Assembly (NCBI GenBank): GCA_007122815.1
Contig: SKSV01000179.1
Coordinates: 1-7,971 of the forward strand
Origin: Trueperaceae bacterium
GTDB taxonomy: Bacteria > Deinococcota > Deinococci > Deinococcales > Trueperaceae
Length of the DNA stretch: 7,971 nt
Direction of reading: 5' to 3'
This document shows positions 1 to 5,081 of the stretch, piece after piece. Numbering within the stretch: position 1 is the stretch's first letter; the number at the start of each line of letters is the position of its first letter. The position numbers were made by a program, and so were the translations under genes. Under the pieces are notes generated by a model, which saw nothing but the letters and a program-made list of their open reading frames with translations, was not told the DNA's origin and did not search any database.

Positions 1-966
1 CTCGCCTGCGTCTGGATGGCCAGCGTCCGCGACCTCACCTCGCTCGCCATCGGCTTCGTGCTCATCCGTGGCCTCGGGCAAGGCGCGCTTGGCTTGGTGA
101 GCGTGCACGCGATCACGATCTGGTTCGTGCGCCGCCGCGGCTTCGCCATCGGCCTCGCCGGCGTCGGCATGGCGGCCGCGACGGCGTTCTTCCCCTTGCT
201 GATCGAGGCACTGGTCAGTTCCCTGGGCTGGCGCGCTGCGTACGCCGCCTTGGGCGGCCTGGTGGTGCTGACGATATTGCCGTTGGGAGCGCTCTTCTTC
301 CGTCGTGACCCCGAGCTGTACGGGGTGGCGCCCGACGCGCGTGAGCCTCTGGAGCCTCCTGAGGGAGGGCGCGAGGAGGTCTCGATGAGCGCCACGCAGG
401 CCCGCCGCACGGTGGCTTTCTGGTACCTGGCCTGCTCGGTCGCGACGATAAGCGCCTTGTCCACCGGCCTGGTGTTCCATCACTTCGATCTGATGAGCGT
501 TCGAGGCATGGACAGGCTGGCGGCAGCTGGAGTGTTCGTGCCACTCGCGTTCGTCAGCGCCGGCACCAACCTGCTCGCGGGGATCGCCTTGGACAAGGTC
601 GCACCGCGCTTCGTGGTGAGCGCGATGCTCGTCGCGATGACGGCGAGCTTGGTGGGCGCCACGTTGGTGCACGGCGGCAGCCTGTGGGTGTACGGCGCCC
701 TGCTCGGGTTCACGCAAGGCACCATGGGCGCCGTGAGCGGAACTGTGTACGCCAGCTACTTCGGGCGCCGCGCCATCGGCGGCATCAGGGGCACTGCGAC
801 CACCTTGTCGGTGGGCGGCGCCGCAGCGGGCCCCGCGCTGCTCGCGTTGGGGCAGCAGCTAGCGGGTTCTTACGTCCCGGTGCTCGTGGCTCTGGCCGCC
901 TGGCCGCTCGCGTTGGCGGTGGGCGCACTGTTCCTGAGACGACCGAAGGCCCCGCCGGCCAGTTGA
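1..966 (+). CDS. MFS transporter, C-terminal part (5' end outside window)
   Basis: Integral inner-membrane transporter of the major facilitator superfamily; the substrate cannot be told from sequence. The frame is open from base 1, so the Met at 16-18 is probably internal and the true start lies upstream. The 321 visible codons hold about ten hydrophobic segments, suggesting TM1-2 are missing. Visible features are an RGLGQG segment in the early helices, the cytoplasmic FVRRRGFAIGLAGVG loop, a GWRAAYAALGG helix, an RRDPELYGVAPD end of the first half, a polar central loop (about residues 105-135), and a second half with GIALDKVAPRF, a form of the MFS loop motif. The layout resembles the monocarboxylate/oxalate-formate-antiporter-like branch, which is an inference. 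It ends with a short RRPKAPPAS tail and a TGA at 964-966 inside the loop of a strong hairpin. It faces fpg tail to tail and is not part of the neighbouring operons. Confidence 0.85.
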   Translation, partial: LACVWMASVRDLTSLAIGFVLIRGLGQGALGLVSVHAITIWFVRRRGFAIGLAGVGMAAATAFFPLLIEALVSSLGWRAAYAALGGLVVLTILPLGALFFRRDPELYGVAPDAREPLEPPEGGREEVSMSATQARRTVAFWYLACSVATISALSTGLVFHHFDLMSVRGMDRLAAAGVFVPLAFVSAGTNLLAGIALDKVAPRFVVSAMLVAMTASLVGATLVHGGSLWVYGALLGFTQGTMGAVSGTVYASYFGRRAIGGIRGTATTLSVGGAAAGPALLALGQQLAGSYVPVLVALAAWPLALAVGALFLRRPKAPPAS

Positions 967-977
967 CCGGCGGGGCC
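948..977 (+). terminator. GC-rich hairpin over the MFS stop codon
   Basis: A perfect 11-bp inverted repeat, GGCCCCGCCGG at 948-958 and its complement at 967-977, encloses an 8-base loop (959-966) that contains the last sense bases and the TGA stop of the MFS gene. No T-run follows (CCCTACAG), so it is not a canonical intrinsic terminator. It may be a U-less terminator or an mRNA 3'-end stabiliser, and because the stem is symmetric it could act on transcripts from either side. Confidence 0.5.
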
Positions 978-1293
978 CCTACAGACGTGGAACCAGCGTT
1001 CGCCCGGTTCCACGGATGTCGATGCGGTCGGACCACCGCGCTGGGCCCATCCCAGCGCTCCATCGTGTCGAACCCGTGGCCTCGGTGTCCGGGGAGCCAA
1101 GTGCGCTCCACGCCCCCCTGGACGGAGGTCCGACCGCAGCACGTGCTGGCGGGGGCACCTTCTCGGCCCTGCGATCATCGCAGGCGGCCTACTCGGCGCG
1201 TCGTCCGCTTTTTCGTGCACCTTCAGGGTAGCGGCGGTCACGAGCACCCGCAGGGACTTTTGTCCCGCTGGATCAAGGGCGTCCAGGACGCCG
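967..1293. other. Gene-free, hairpin-dense convergent interval; candidate structured RNA
   Basis: This 327-base stretch between the convergent MFS and fpg genes has no convincing coding frame: conceptual proteins are Arg/Pro/Ala-rich shadows. It carries many inverted repeats. They are a 9-bp hairpin 986-994/1006-1014; a 12-bp long-range stem 1023-1034/1127-1138; inside that stem an 8-bp hairpin 1038-1045/1051-1058 and an imperfect stem starting 1087-1090/1120-1123; a 12-base palindrome 1137-1148; a hairpin 1168-1175/1177-1184; and two hairpins near fpg (1250-1268 and 1278-1292). Together 1023-1138 can fold as a junction closed by the 12-bp stem. I looked for the hallmark sequences of RNase P RNA, tmRNA and SRP RNA on both strands and did not find them. 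The strand is undecided because perfect stems form on both. Confidence 0.45.
1278..1292 (-). terminator. Hairpin just after the fpg stop codon
   Basis: GGCGTCC-A-GGACGCC is a perfect 7-bp inverted repeat (in practice 6 bp with a 3-base loop) that starts one base beyond the TAA stop of fpg (1294-1296). On the minus strand it is followed by CTTGAT, only a weak T-rich tract. A second hairpin with a GGGAC/GTCCC stem and a four-base A loop (minus strand) lies at 1250-1268. Together they plausibly end the minus-strand operon. Confidence 0.45.
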
Positions 1294-2214
1294 TTACTTC
1301 GCTCTGGGTGTGAGTCGAGGCCGACCTCTCGCCGGGCGCCTAGGGGCGCTGCGCGAGCTCGACCGGGGTCTCGTCTGGCACCGCGAGCAGGCGTACGTTG
1401 CCCGCTGCCCCACGACCGTGCGCACCACCGCGGCGCCGCACCGAGGGCAGGGTTCGCCCGCGCGGCCGTATACGGCCAAGTGCGCCGCGAACGCCCCGAC
1501 CTCGCCGTTCACGGTGCGGTAGTCGTTCAGAGTCGTTCCCTGCAAGAGCAGGCTCCGAGCCAGAACGTCCGTTATCGCGGCGTGCAGAGCGGAGACTTGA
1601 GAGCGGGTGAGCCTGCGCGCGGGCCGCTCAGGGTGTACCTTCGCAAGCCAGAGCGCCTCGTCGGCGTAGATGTTGCCGACTCCGGCCACCGGCCGCTGTG
1701 ACAGGAGCAGCGTCTTGATGGGCGCTCCCGAGATCGCGAGCGCACGCTGCAACGACTCCGGCGTGAAGTCGGGATCGAGAGCGTCGGGCCCCATCGCGGC
1801 CAAGGTGGGCAAGCCCGCGTAGTCACCCACTCCTACGACCATGAAGCGGCCGAAGCGGCGCACGTCCTGGAAGTAGAGGTCGCGGGGCTCCGGACCACTG
1901 AGGTGCAGGTGCACGCGCAGGTGCCCCGGCGGCGGCGTCGCCCGCACCACGCCCGTCATCCCAAGGTGCACGATCAACTCGTCAGCCGGGGCCGATGCGG
2001 CAGTCCCCTCGAGCAGCTCCATCCGCCCAAGAGGCATCACCAGGAACTTCCCCCGCCGCGTCACCGCCTCTATCCTCTGTCCGGGAAGGCGCTCGAGGCC
2101 TGCGTACTTGGGGCCCGGGGGTGCGTCCACGCGCTCGGCGCCGATCACGGTCCGCCCCGTCAACCAGGGCCTGAGCTCACGCGCCACCGTCTCGACTTCA
2201 GGTAGCTCTGGGAT
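1294..2214 (-). CDS. mutM: Formamidopyrimidine-DNA glycosylase (Fpg/MutM), apparent ATC start
   Basis: Bifunctional glycosylase/AP lyase that removes 8-oxoguanine and formamidopyrimidines from DNA, with the N-terminal proline as nucleophile. The 306-residue frame shows the family N-terminus PELPEVET at 2-9, the catalytic Lys56 in RRGK, HLGMTG at 83-88, QDVRRFG at 116-122, the helix-two-turn-helix GVGNIYADEAL at 178-188, and the zinc ribbon C256/C259/C276/C279 with the conserved GQRATYAC arm (Arg271). To place Pro at position 2 the start must be ATC (2214-2212); no ATG, GTG or TTG sits there in this frame. A GAGGGG-like Shine-Dalgarno lies about 10 bases upstream. The start overlaps the end of hisA by 17 bases, suggesting translational coupling. 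A 25-residue Arg/Ser/Pro-rich tail follows the zinc ribbon. An upstream in-frame start (for example near 2391) would bury the catalytic proline and is unlikely. Confidence 0.9.
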   Translation of the reverse strand: MPELPEVETVARELRPWLTGRTVIGAERVDAPPGPKYAGLERLPGQRIEAVTRRGKFLVMPLGRMELLEGTAASAPADELIVHLGMTGVVRATPPPGHLRVHLHLSGPEPRDLYFQDVRRFGRFMVVGVGDYAGLPTLAAMGPDALDPDFTPESLQRALAISGAPIKTLLLSQRPVAGVGNIYADEALWLAKVHPERPARRLTRSQVSALHAAITDVLARSLLLQGTTLNDYRTVNGEVGAFAAHLAVYGRAGEPCPRCGAAVVRTVVGQRATYACSRCQTRPRSSSRSAPRRPARGRPRLTPRAK

Positions 2215-2926
2215 AACGCACTGTCCCCTCGTAGAGCGCTCTGCCGACGATGACGCCGTCGAGCCCGAGGCCCTCGTACGTCTCGATGTCCGAGTCCCGC
2301 GCCACGCCGCCGCCCGCCACGAGCGTGTGGGTGAACGCCTCGCGCAGCTCGCGCACCGGGGCGGGATCGACCCCCTGCATGGTCCCGTCACGGCTCACGT
2401 CAGTGAAGACCAGGTGCCTCACCCCGATCTCTGCCATCCTTCGCGCGAGCGTCACGGCCGACACCTCCGTCACGTCGGTCCAACCGCGCACCGCCACCAT
2501 GCCACCGCGAGCGTCCACCGAGACCGCCACGCGATCGGCACCGAACTCGGAGAGCAACCGCTCGACGAGTTCCGGGTCGGTGATGGCGGCGGTGCCCAAC
2601 ACCACGCGGTGCACCAGCGACAGCCAGGAGCGTGCCGTCTCGAGGTCACGCACGCCCCCGCCCAACTCGACCCTCACGGTCTCCGGCACCTCCGCGGCGA
2701 CGCGCCGGGTGAGCGCCCGTATCACCTCGCGGTTGCCTCCCCGGCCCAGAGCCGCGTCCAGGTCGACGACATGCAGGTCGCGCGCGCCGAGCCTCACCCA
2801 GTGAGCGGCGGCGTCGCACGGGTCCTCGTAGTAGACGGTCTCCTTGGTCGGATCACCCTCGGTGAGCCGCACGGCGCGGCCACCCTGGACGTCCACCGCG
2901 GGGTAGATGGTGAAGCTCCGCGTCAT
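2198..2926 (-). CDS. hisA: HisA, phosphoribosylformimino-AICAR ribotide isomerase
   Basis: Cytoplasmic TIM-barrel isomerase of histidine biosynthesis: it opens the ring of ProFAR by an Amadori rearrangement to give PRFAR, the substrate of HisF/HisH. At 242 residues it has the usual length. Visible signatures are YPAVDVQGGRAVRL at 8-21 with catalytic Asp12, HVVDLDAALG at 52-61, the first phosphate site VELGGGVRD at 86-94, VSVDARGG at 136-142 with the second catalytic Asp138, TDVSRDGTMQG at 175-185, the second phosphate site AGGGV at 204-208, and VGRALYEG at 227-234. The VDLDAALG form and the AVDVQGG opening fit HisA better than PriA or HisF. The ATG at 2926 has a strong AGGAGGT site at 2942-2936, nine bases away, and forms an ATGA overlap with a preceding frame ending at 2923. 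No other his gene is in view. Confidence 0.95.
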   Translation of the reverse strand: MTRSFTIYPAVDVQGGRAVRLTEGDPTKETVYYEDPCDAAAHWVRLGARDLHVVDLDAALGRGGNREVIRALTRRVAAEVPETVRVELGGGVRDLETARSWLSLVHRVVLGTAAITDPELVERLLSEFGADRVAVSVDARGGMVAVRGWTDVTEVSAVTLARRMAEIGVRHLVFTDVSRDGTMQGVDPAPVRELREAFTHTLVAGGGVARDSDIETYEGLGLDGVIVGRALYEGTVRYPRAT

Positions 2927-3095
2927 GTGGCCAGCACCTCCTCGTCGACCAACACCAACAGCTCGTCGGCCTCACCGAGCTCGTCGATGCCCCCGAACAC
3001 CCGACGGCGCGGGCGGCAACGGCTTCCCAGGGCGCGAGATCCACTGGCGCTCCGAAGGGGGGTGCGGCGCCGATCGACTCCAGTACAGCGTACAA
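2923..3095 (-). pseudogene. Small broken ORF between the response regulator and hisA
   Basis: Not recognised as a named family. Two pieces look coding. In one frame a TTG at 3095 opens YAVLESIGAAPPFGAPVDL, followed by APWEAVAARA. A -1 shift near 3000-3005 (within GTCGGGTG on the minus strand) leads into VFGGIDELGEADELLVLV and DEEVLAT, whose TGA overlaps the hisA ATG as ATGA. Both pieces have GC-rich third positions, and the second carries hisA's Shine-Dalgarno, as expected of a real operon gene. The first frame is the same as that of the upstream response regulator, whose TGA lies three codons before the TTG. The region may therefore be the decayed tail of that regulator, a separate small gene (about 57 residues) with a frameshift, or a product of sequence errors. 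There is no clear Shine-Dalgarno before the TTG. Confidence 0.5.
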
Positions 3096-3104
3096 GCCGC
3101 CGTC

Positions 3105-4097
3105 TCAGTCGAGGTCCAGGTACGCCTCGAAACGCTCTCGTGCCCGACGCCTCCCCGAGCCCCCGGGAGCGGCCTCGATGGCAGCTTCGAGTAGGTCGAT
3201 GTAGCGGCCCTCGAGCTCCGCTCGCCGCGCCTCCACCCAAGGGCCATCGAAGCCCGACAAGAACTCGCCACCGTACGCCGCGATCGCCGCTTCGATCGAC
3301 GAGGCCTCGCCGTCCTCGGCTCGTGTGGCGGCGGCCTCGAAATCGGCAACGTCCCAGCGCACCGGCACGCGCATCTCGGACCAGACGTGCTCATCGGCGA
3401 CACCGACGCGCCCGTGCTGACCCAAGGTCTTGCGCAAGCGCGCCACGAGCACGTGCAAGTGGTTGTCCGCGCTCGCGCCGGCCCAGAGCTCACGCCTCAC
3501 CGCTGCTACCGAAGCCCCCCCGCCGTTATCGAGCAGGAAGAGGAGGAGCGTGACGACCCTGCGTGCCTCCCACATCAACCTTTCATCGCCCACCGCGAGC
3601 GACAACCCGCCTAGGCTGGTGACCGCCAACGCCAACTCGCTGGTGGCGGGGTCGGTGAGCGACTCATGCCGCTTCAGGCGGACAGCCACCGCCGCGCGCA
3701 GTTCCTCTGGCGTGAACGGCTTCGTGAGGTAATCGTCGGCGCCCTGGACCATGCCTCGCCGCAGCGAGCTCCGGTCGTCCATCGCAGTGAGGTAGACGAA
3801 CGGCACGCCGCGCAGCGGCGCCATGCGCCGCACCTCGGAGTGCAACTCGAACCCGTTCATGCCGGGCATCTGGACGTCCGAGATTATCAGCTTCGGCTTG
3901 AGCCCGCCGGCGAAGGCCCGCAGGGCAGCCTGCGGCCGGTCGAAGGTGTGCACCTCGTAACCCGTCAACACCCGAGCTACCAGCGTGCGGACCGCCTCGT
4001 CGTCATCAACGACCGCAACAACCGGCTGCGCCCCTTCCGCAGCCGCTGGGCCCGGCGCACTCGCTTCACTCCGCTCAGCTTCGGGCATCCGCACCAT
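3105..4097 (-). CDS. Response regulator: REC domain plus SARP-like winged helix and partial BTAD
   Basis: Predicted phosphorylation-controlled transcription factor of 330 residues. After an Ala/Glu-rich leader (1-24) comes a complete receiver domain (about 25-143): acidic pocket D31-D33, phosphoacceptor Asp74 in ISDVQMPGMNG, Thr104 in YLTA, and Lys126 in LTKPF. Residues about 160-230 fit an OmpR/SARP-type winged helix (RRVVTLLLFLLDNGGG, then RELW and NHLHVLVARLRKTLG). They are followed by a bacterial-transcriptional-activation-like stretch (DVADFEAAATRA, AYGGEFLSGFDGPWVEARRAEL). That domain is only about 80 residues, roughly half the usual length, and coding-like sequence continues in frame past the TGA. 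No partner histidine kinase is in the window, so signal and targets are unknown. The start is uncertain: ATG at 4097 has no Shine-Dalgarno, and ATG at 4088 lies 7 bases after a possible -10 box and may be a leaderless start. It heads the minus-strand operon with hisA and fpg. Confidence 0.85.
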   Translation of the reverse strand: MVRMPEAERSEASAPGPAAAEGAQPVVAVVDDDEAVRTLVARVLTGYEVHTFDRPQAALRAFAGGLKPKLIISDVQMPGMNGFELHSEVRRMAPLRGVPFVYLTAMDDRSSLRRGMVQGADDYLTKPFTPEELRAAVAVRLKRHESLTDPATSELALAVTSLGGLSLAVGDERLMWEARRVVTLLLFLLDNGGGASVAAVRRELWAGASADNHLHVLVARLRKTLGQHGRVGVADEHVWSEMRVPVRWDVADFEAAATRAEDGEASSIEAAIAAYGGEFLSGFDGPWVEARRAELEGRYIDLLEAAIEAAPGGSGRRRARERFEAYLDLD

Positions 4098-4125
4098 GCT
4101 AGTGCGCGGGCCCGAGCGCGGTCAT
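4096..4125 (-). promoter_or_regulatory. Possible leaderless promoter for the response regulator
   Basis: On the minus strand ATGACC (4125-4120, four of six matches to TTGACA) is followed after 18 bases by TAGCAT (4101-4096, a TANNNT box). Seven bases later comes ATG at 4088. This geometry nearly repeats that of the divergent DUF177 promoter. If used, the protein starts at the fourth codon of the longer frame. The -10 box overlaps the first ATG (4097-4095), so both cannot be used from this promoter. Confidence 0.35.
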
Positions 4126-4180
4126 GAAACCGCTCACGTCGGGATGCTCCGGGAGCGTCAGCCGAACGGTTCGGGGCAAC

Positions 4181-4210
4181 TTGACACGCCCGGACGTTAA
4201 CCGATACTTT
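4181..4210 (+). promoter_or_regulatory. Promoter of the DUF177-rpmF-fab cluster, probably leaderless
   Basis: A perfect -35 TTGACA at 4181-4186, an 18-base spacer and a TANNNT -10 box (TACTTT, 4205-4210) end six bases before ATG at 4217. Transcription would be expected to start at or next to that ATG, giving a leaderless mRNA. There is no Shine-Dalgarno before 4217, in agreement. An alternative -10, GATACT at 4203-4208 with 16-base spacing, would give nearly the same start point. Confidence 0.75.
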
Positions 4211-4216
4211 GACGGG

Positions 4217-4780
4217 ATGGTCTCGCGCCGGGACGCCACTCTCAACCTGACCTCGTTGCTGCGGCACTCGCCCGGTGCCGACGTGGAGGTACGCGTCGAG
4301 GGTTCGCTCGCGCCCGAAGAGGCCTCTCTCGTAGCCAACGGGTTGCGCTTGCAAGGCCCACTCACCTGGACCTTGCACGTGGTCAACGCGGGCGGCGACG
4401 ACGACTTCGTGGTCACGGGCGAGGTGCGAGGCACGGCGCTGCTAGAGTGCCGACGCTGCCTCGTGGACGTACCTACGCCGCTCGCGTCGAGCTTCGTCTA
4501 CCCGATGCGCTACCGCGCCGGTGACGCTACCGCCGTTTGGATCGTCGACGACGACGAGGCTGAGGACGTTCTCGAGTTCGCTCAACCGGTGGTCGACTTC
4601 GCCGCGCTCCTCACACAGATCTTCGCGATCGACCTGCCCGTCACCGTCCTGTGCCGTGAGGACTGCAAGGGGCTCTCGATAGACGGCGTCAACCTCAACG
4701 AGCACCCTGACCACGTCGCAGACGAGGGCGAGCGCACCAAGGGCTCGCCGTTCGCGAGCCTGAAGGACATCGACCTCTGA
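4217..4780 (+). CDS. DUF177/YceD family protein (23S rRNA accumulation / L32-linked)
   Basis: Member of the YceD/DUF177 family, which nearly always precedes rpmF and in E. coli and plants is linked to 23S rRNA accumulation. The 187-residue length is normal. Visible features are a beta-rich N-terminal half, a CxxC pair in [11 protein letters not shown] (C78, C81), an acidic [14 protein letters not shown] stretch, and the family core [15 protein letters not shown] (C146, C150). The second part of the usual cysteine cluster is missing: the sequence continues [13 protein letters not shown] where many members have C-x-x-C-G and a further cysteine. ATG at 4217 is chosen over the in-frame ATG at 4124 because the longer version would translate through the perfect promoter, and its extra 31 residues do not look like the family. 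The gene leads the cluster, with rpmF beginning 46 bases after its stop. Confidence 0.87.
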   Translation: MVSRRDATLNLTSLLRHSPGADVEVRVEGSLAPEEASLVANGLRLQGPLTWTLHVVNAGGDDDFVVTGEVRGTALLECRRCLVDVPTPLASSFVYPMRYRAGDATAVWIVDDDEAEDVLEFAQPVVDFAALLTQIFAIDLPVTVLCREDCKGLSIDGVNLNEHPDHVADEGERTKGSPFASLKDIDL

Positions 4781-4786
4781 GGATCA

Positions 4787-4807
4787 CGGGCGCCGTCGCG
4801 GTGCCCG
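4787..4807 (+). promoter_or_regulatory. Hairpin directly upstream of the rpmF Shine-Dalgarno
   Basis: CGGGCGCC (4787-4794) and GGTGCCCG (4800-4807) pair over 8 bp with one G-U and a 5-base loop. The hairpin ends four bases before AAGGAG (4812-4817), the strong ribosome binding site of rpmF, nine bases from its ATG. No T-run follows, so it is unlikely to be a terminator. It could tune rpmF translation or mark an mRNA processing site between the DUF177 gene and rpmF. Confidence 0.35.
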
Positions 4808-4826
4808 GAGCAAGGAGACCAAAGCC

Positions 4827-5009
4827 ATGGCGAAACACCCAGTTCCCAAGAAGCGCACCTCGAGCTCCCGCCGAGACTCGCGCCGCTCGCACCACGCGCT
4901 GTCGGCGCCGACGCTGGTCGAGTGCCCCGAGTGCAAGACGCTGAGGCCACCCCATCGGGTGTGTCCGGAGTGCGGTATGTACGACGGGAAGCAAGTCGTC
5001 GAAGCCTGA
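4827..5009 (+). CDS. rpmF: 50S ribosomal protein L32
   Basis: Small structural protein of the large ribosomal subunit, 60 residues, a normal length. It opens [17 protein letters not shown], the basic N-terminal arm that runs along rRNA, then [19 protein letters not shown] zinc ribbon is formed by C33, C36, C46 and C49 in two CPEC pairs. The HPVPKK and RRSHHAL segments closely match the Deinococcus protein as I remember it. The ATG at 4827 has a very good AAGGAG site. The position between a DUF177 gene and fabH is the conserved arrangement of this cluster. The codon choice is GC-rich like that of its neighbours. Confidence 0.97.
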   Translation: MAKHPVPKKRTSSSRRDSRRSHHALSAPTLVECPECKTLRPPHRVCPECGMYDGKQVVEA

Positions 5010-5029
5010 AGGGCGAGCGCGCCCCCCGG

Positions 5030-5051
5030 TAGAGTGCGCACGCGGTAGGCT
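5030..5051 (+). promoter_or_regulatory. Possible internal promoter elements before fabH
   Basis: The 72-base rpmF-fabH gap holds a short direct repeat, CGGTAGAGT and CGGTAGGCT, 16 bases apart, each containing a TANNNT box (TAGAGT 5030-5035, TAGGCT 5046-5051). Neither has a good -35 at standard spacing. Further on, CCCCC and GGGGG (about 5060-5070) could form a small stem overlapping the fabH ribosome binding site. These are weak signals, consistent with a secondary promoter or a regulator half-site pair. Confidence 0.2.
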
Positions 5052-5081
5052 CGGGCCGCCCCCCAGGGGGAGAGGACGATA

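Noticed and set aside
1137..1148. Perfect palindrome CAGCACGTGCTG as a regulator operator
   Set aside because: No gene starts nearby on either strand; it is better seen as part of the hairpin-rich interval.
684..1313. Several long ORFs over 684-1313 on both strands
   Set aside because: They are Arg/Pro/Gly-rich shadows typical of high-GC DNA, overlap the MFS gene or the structured interval, and show no family motif.
2215..2222. GTG just upstream of the Fpg ATC as an alternative start
   Set aside because: That GTG is in the hisA frame (it encodes a Val of HisA), not the Fpg frame, so it cannot produce the PELPEVE sequence.
2215..2391. N-terminal extension of Fpg from a start near 2391
   Set aside because: It is the shadow of hisA in another frame, Arg/Ser-rich, and would place the catalytic proline at residue 61.
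2108..3553. Plus-strand 481-codon ORF opposite fpg, hisA and the regulator
   Set aside because: Low-complexity Arg/His/Pro composition, antisense to clear genes; a third-position GC artefact.
4124..4216. Longer in-frame start (ATG at 4124) for the DUF177 gene
   Set aside because: The extra 31 codons run through a perfect TTGACA/TANNNT promoter and do not resemble the family N-terminus; ATG at 4217 fits the family length.
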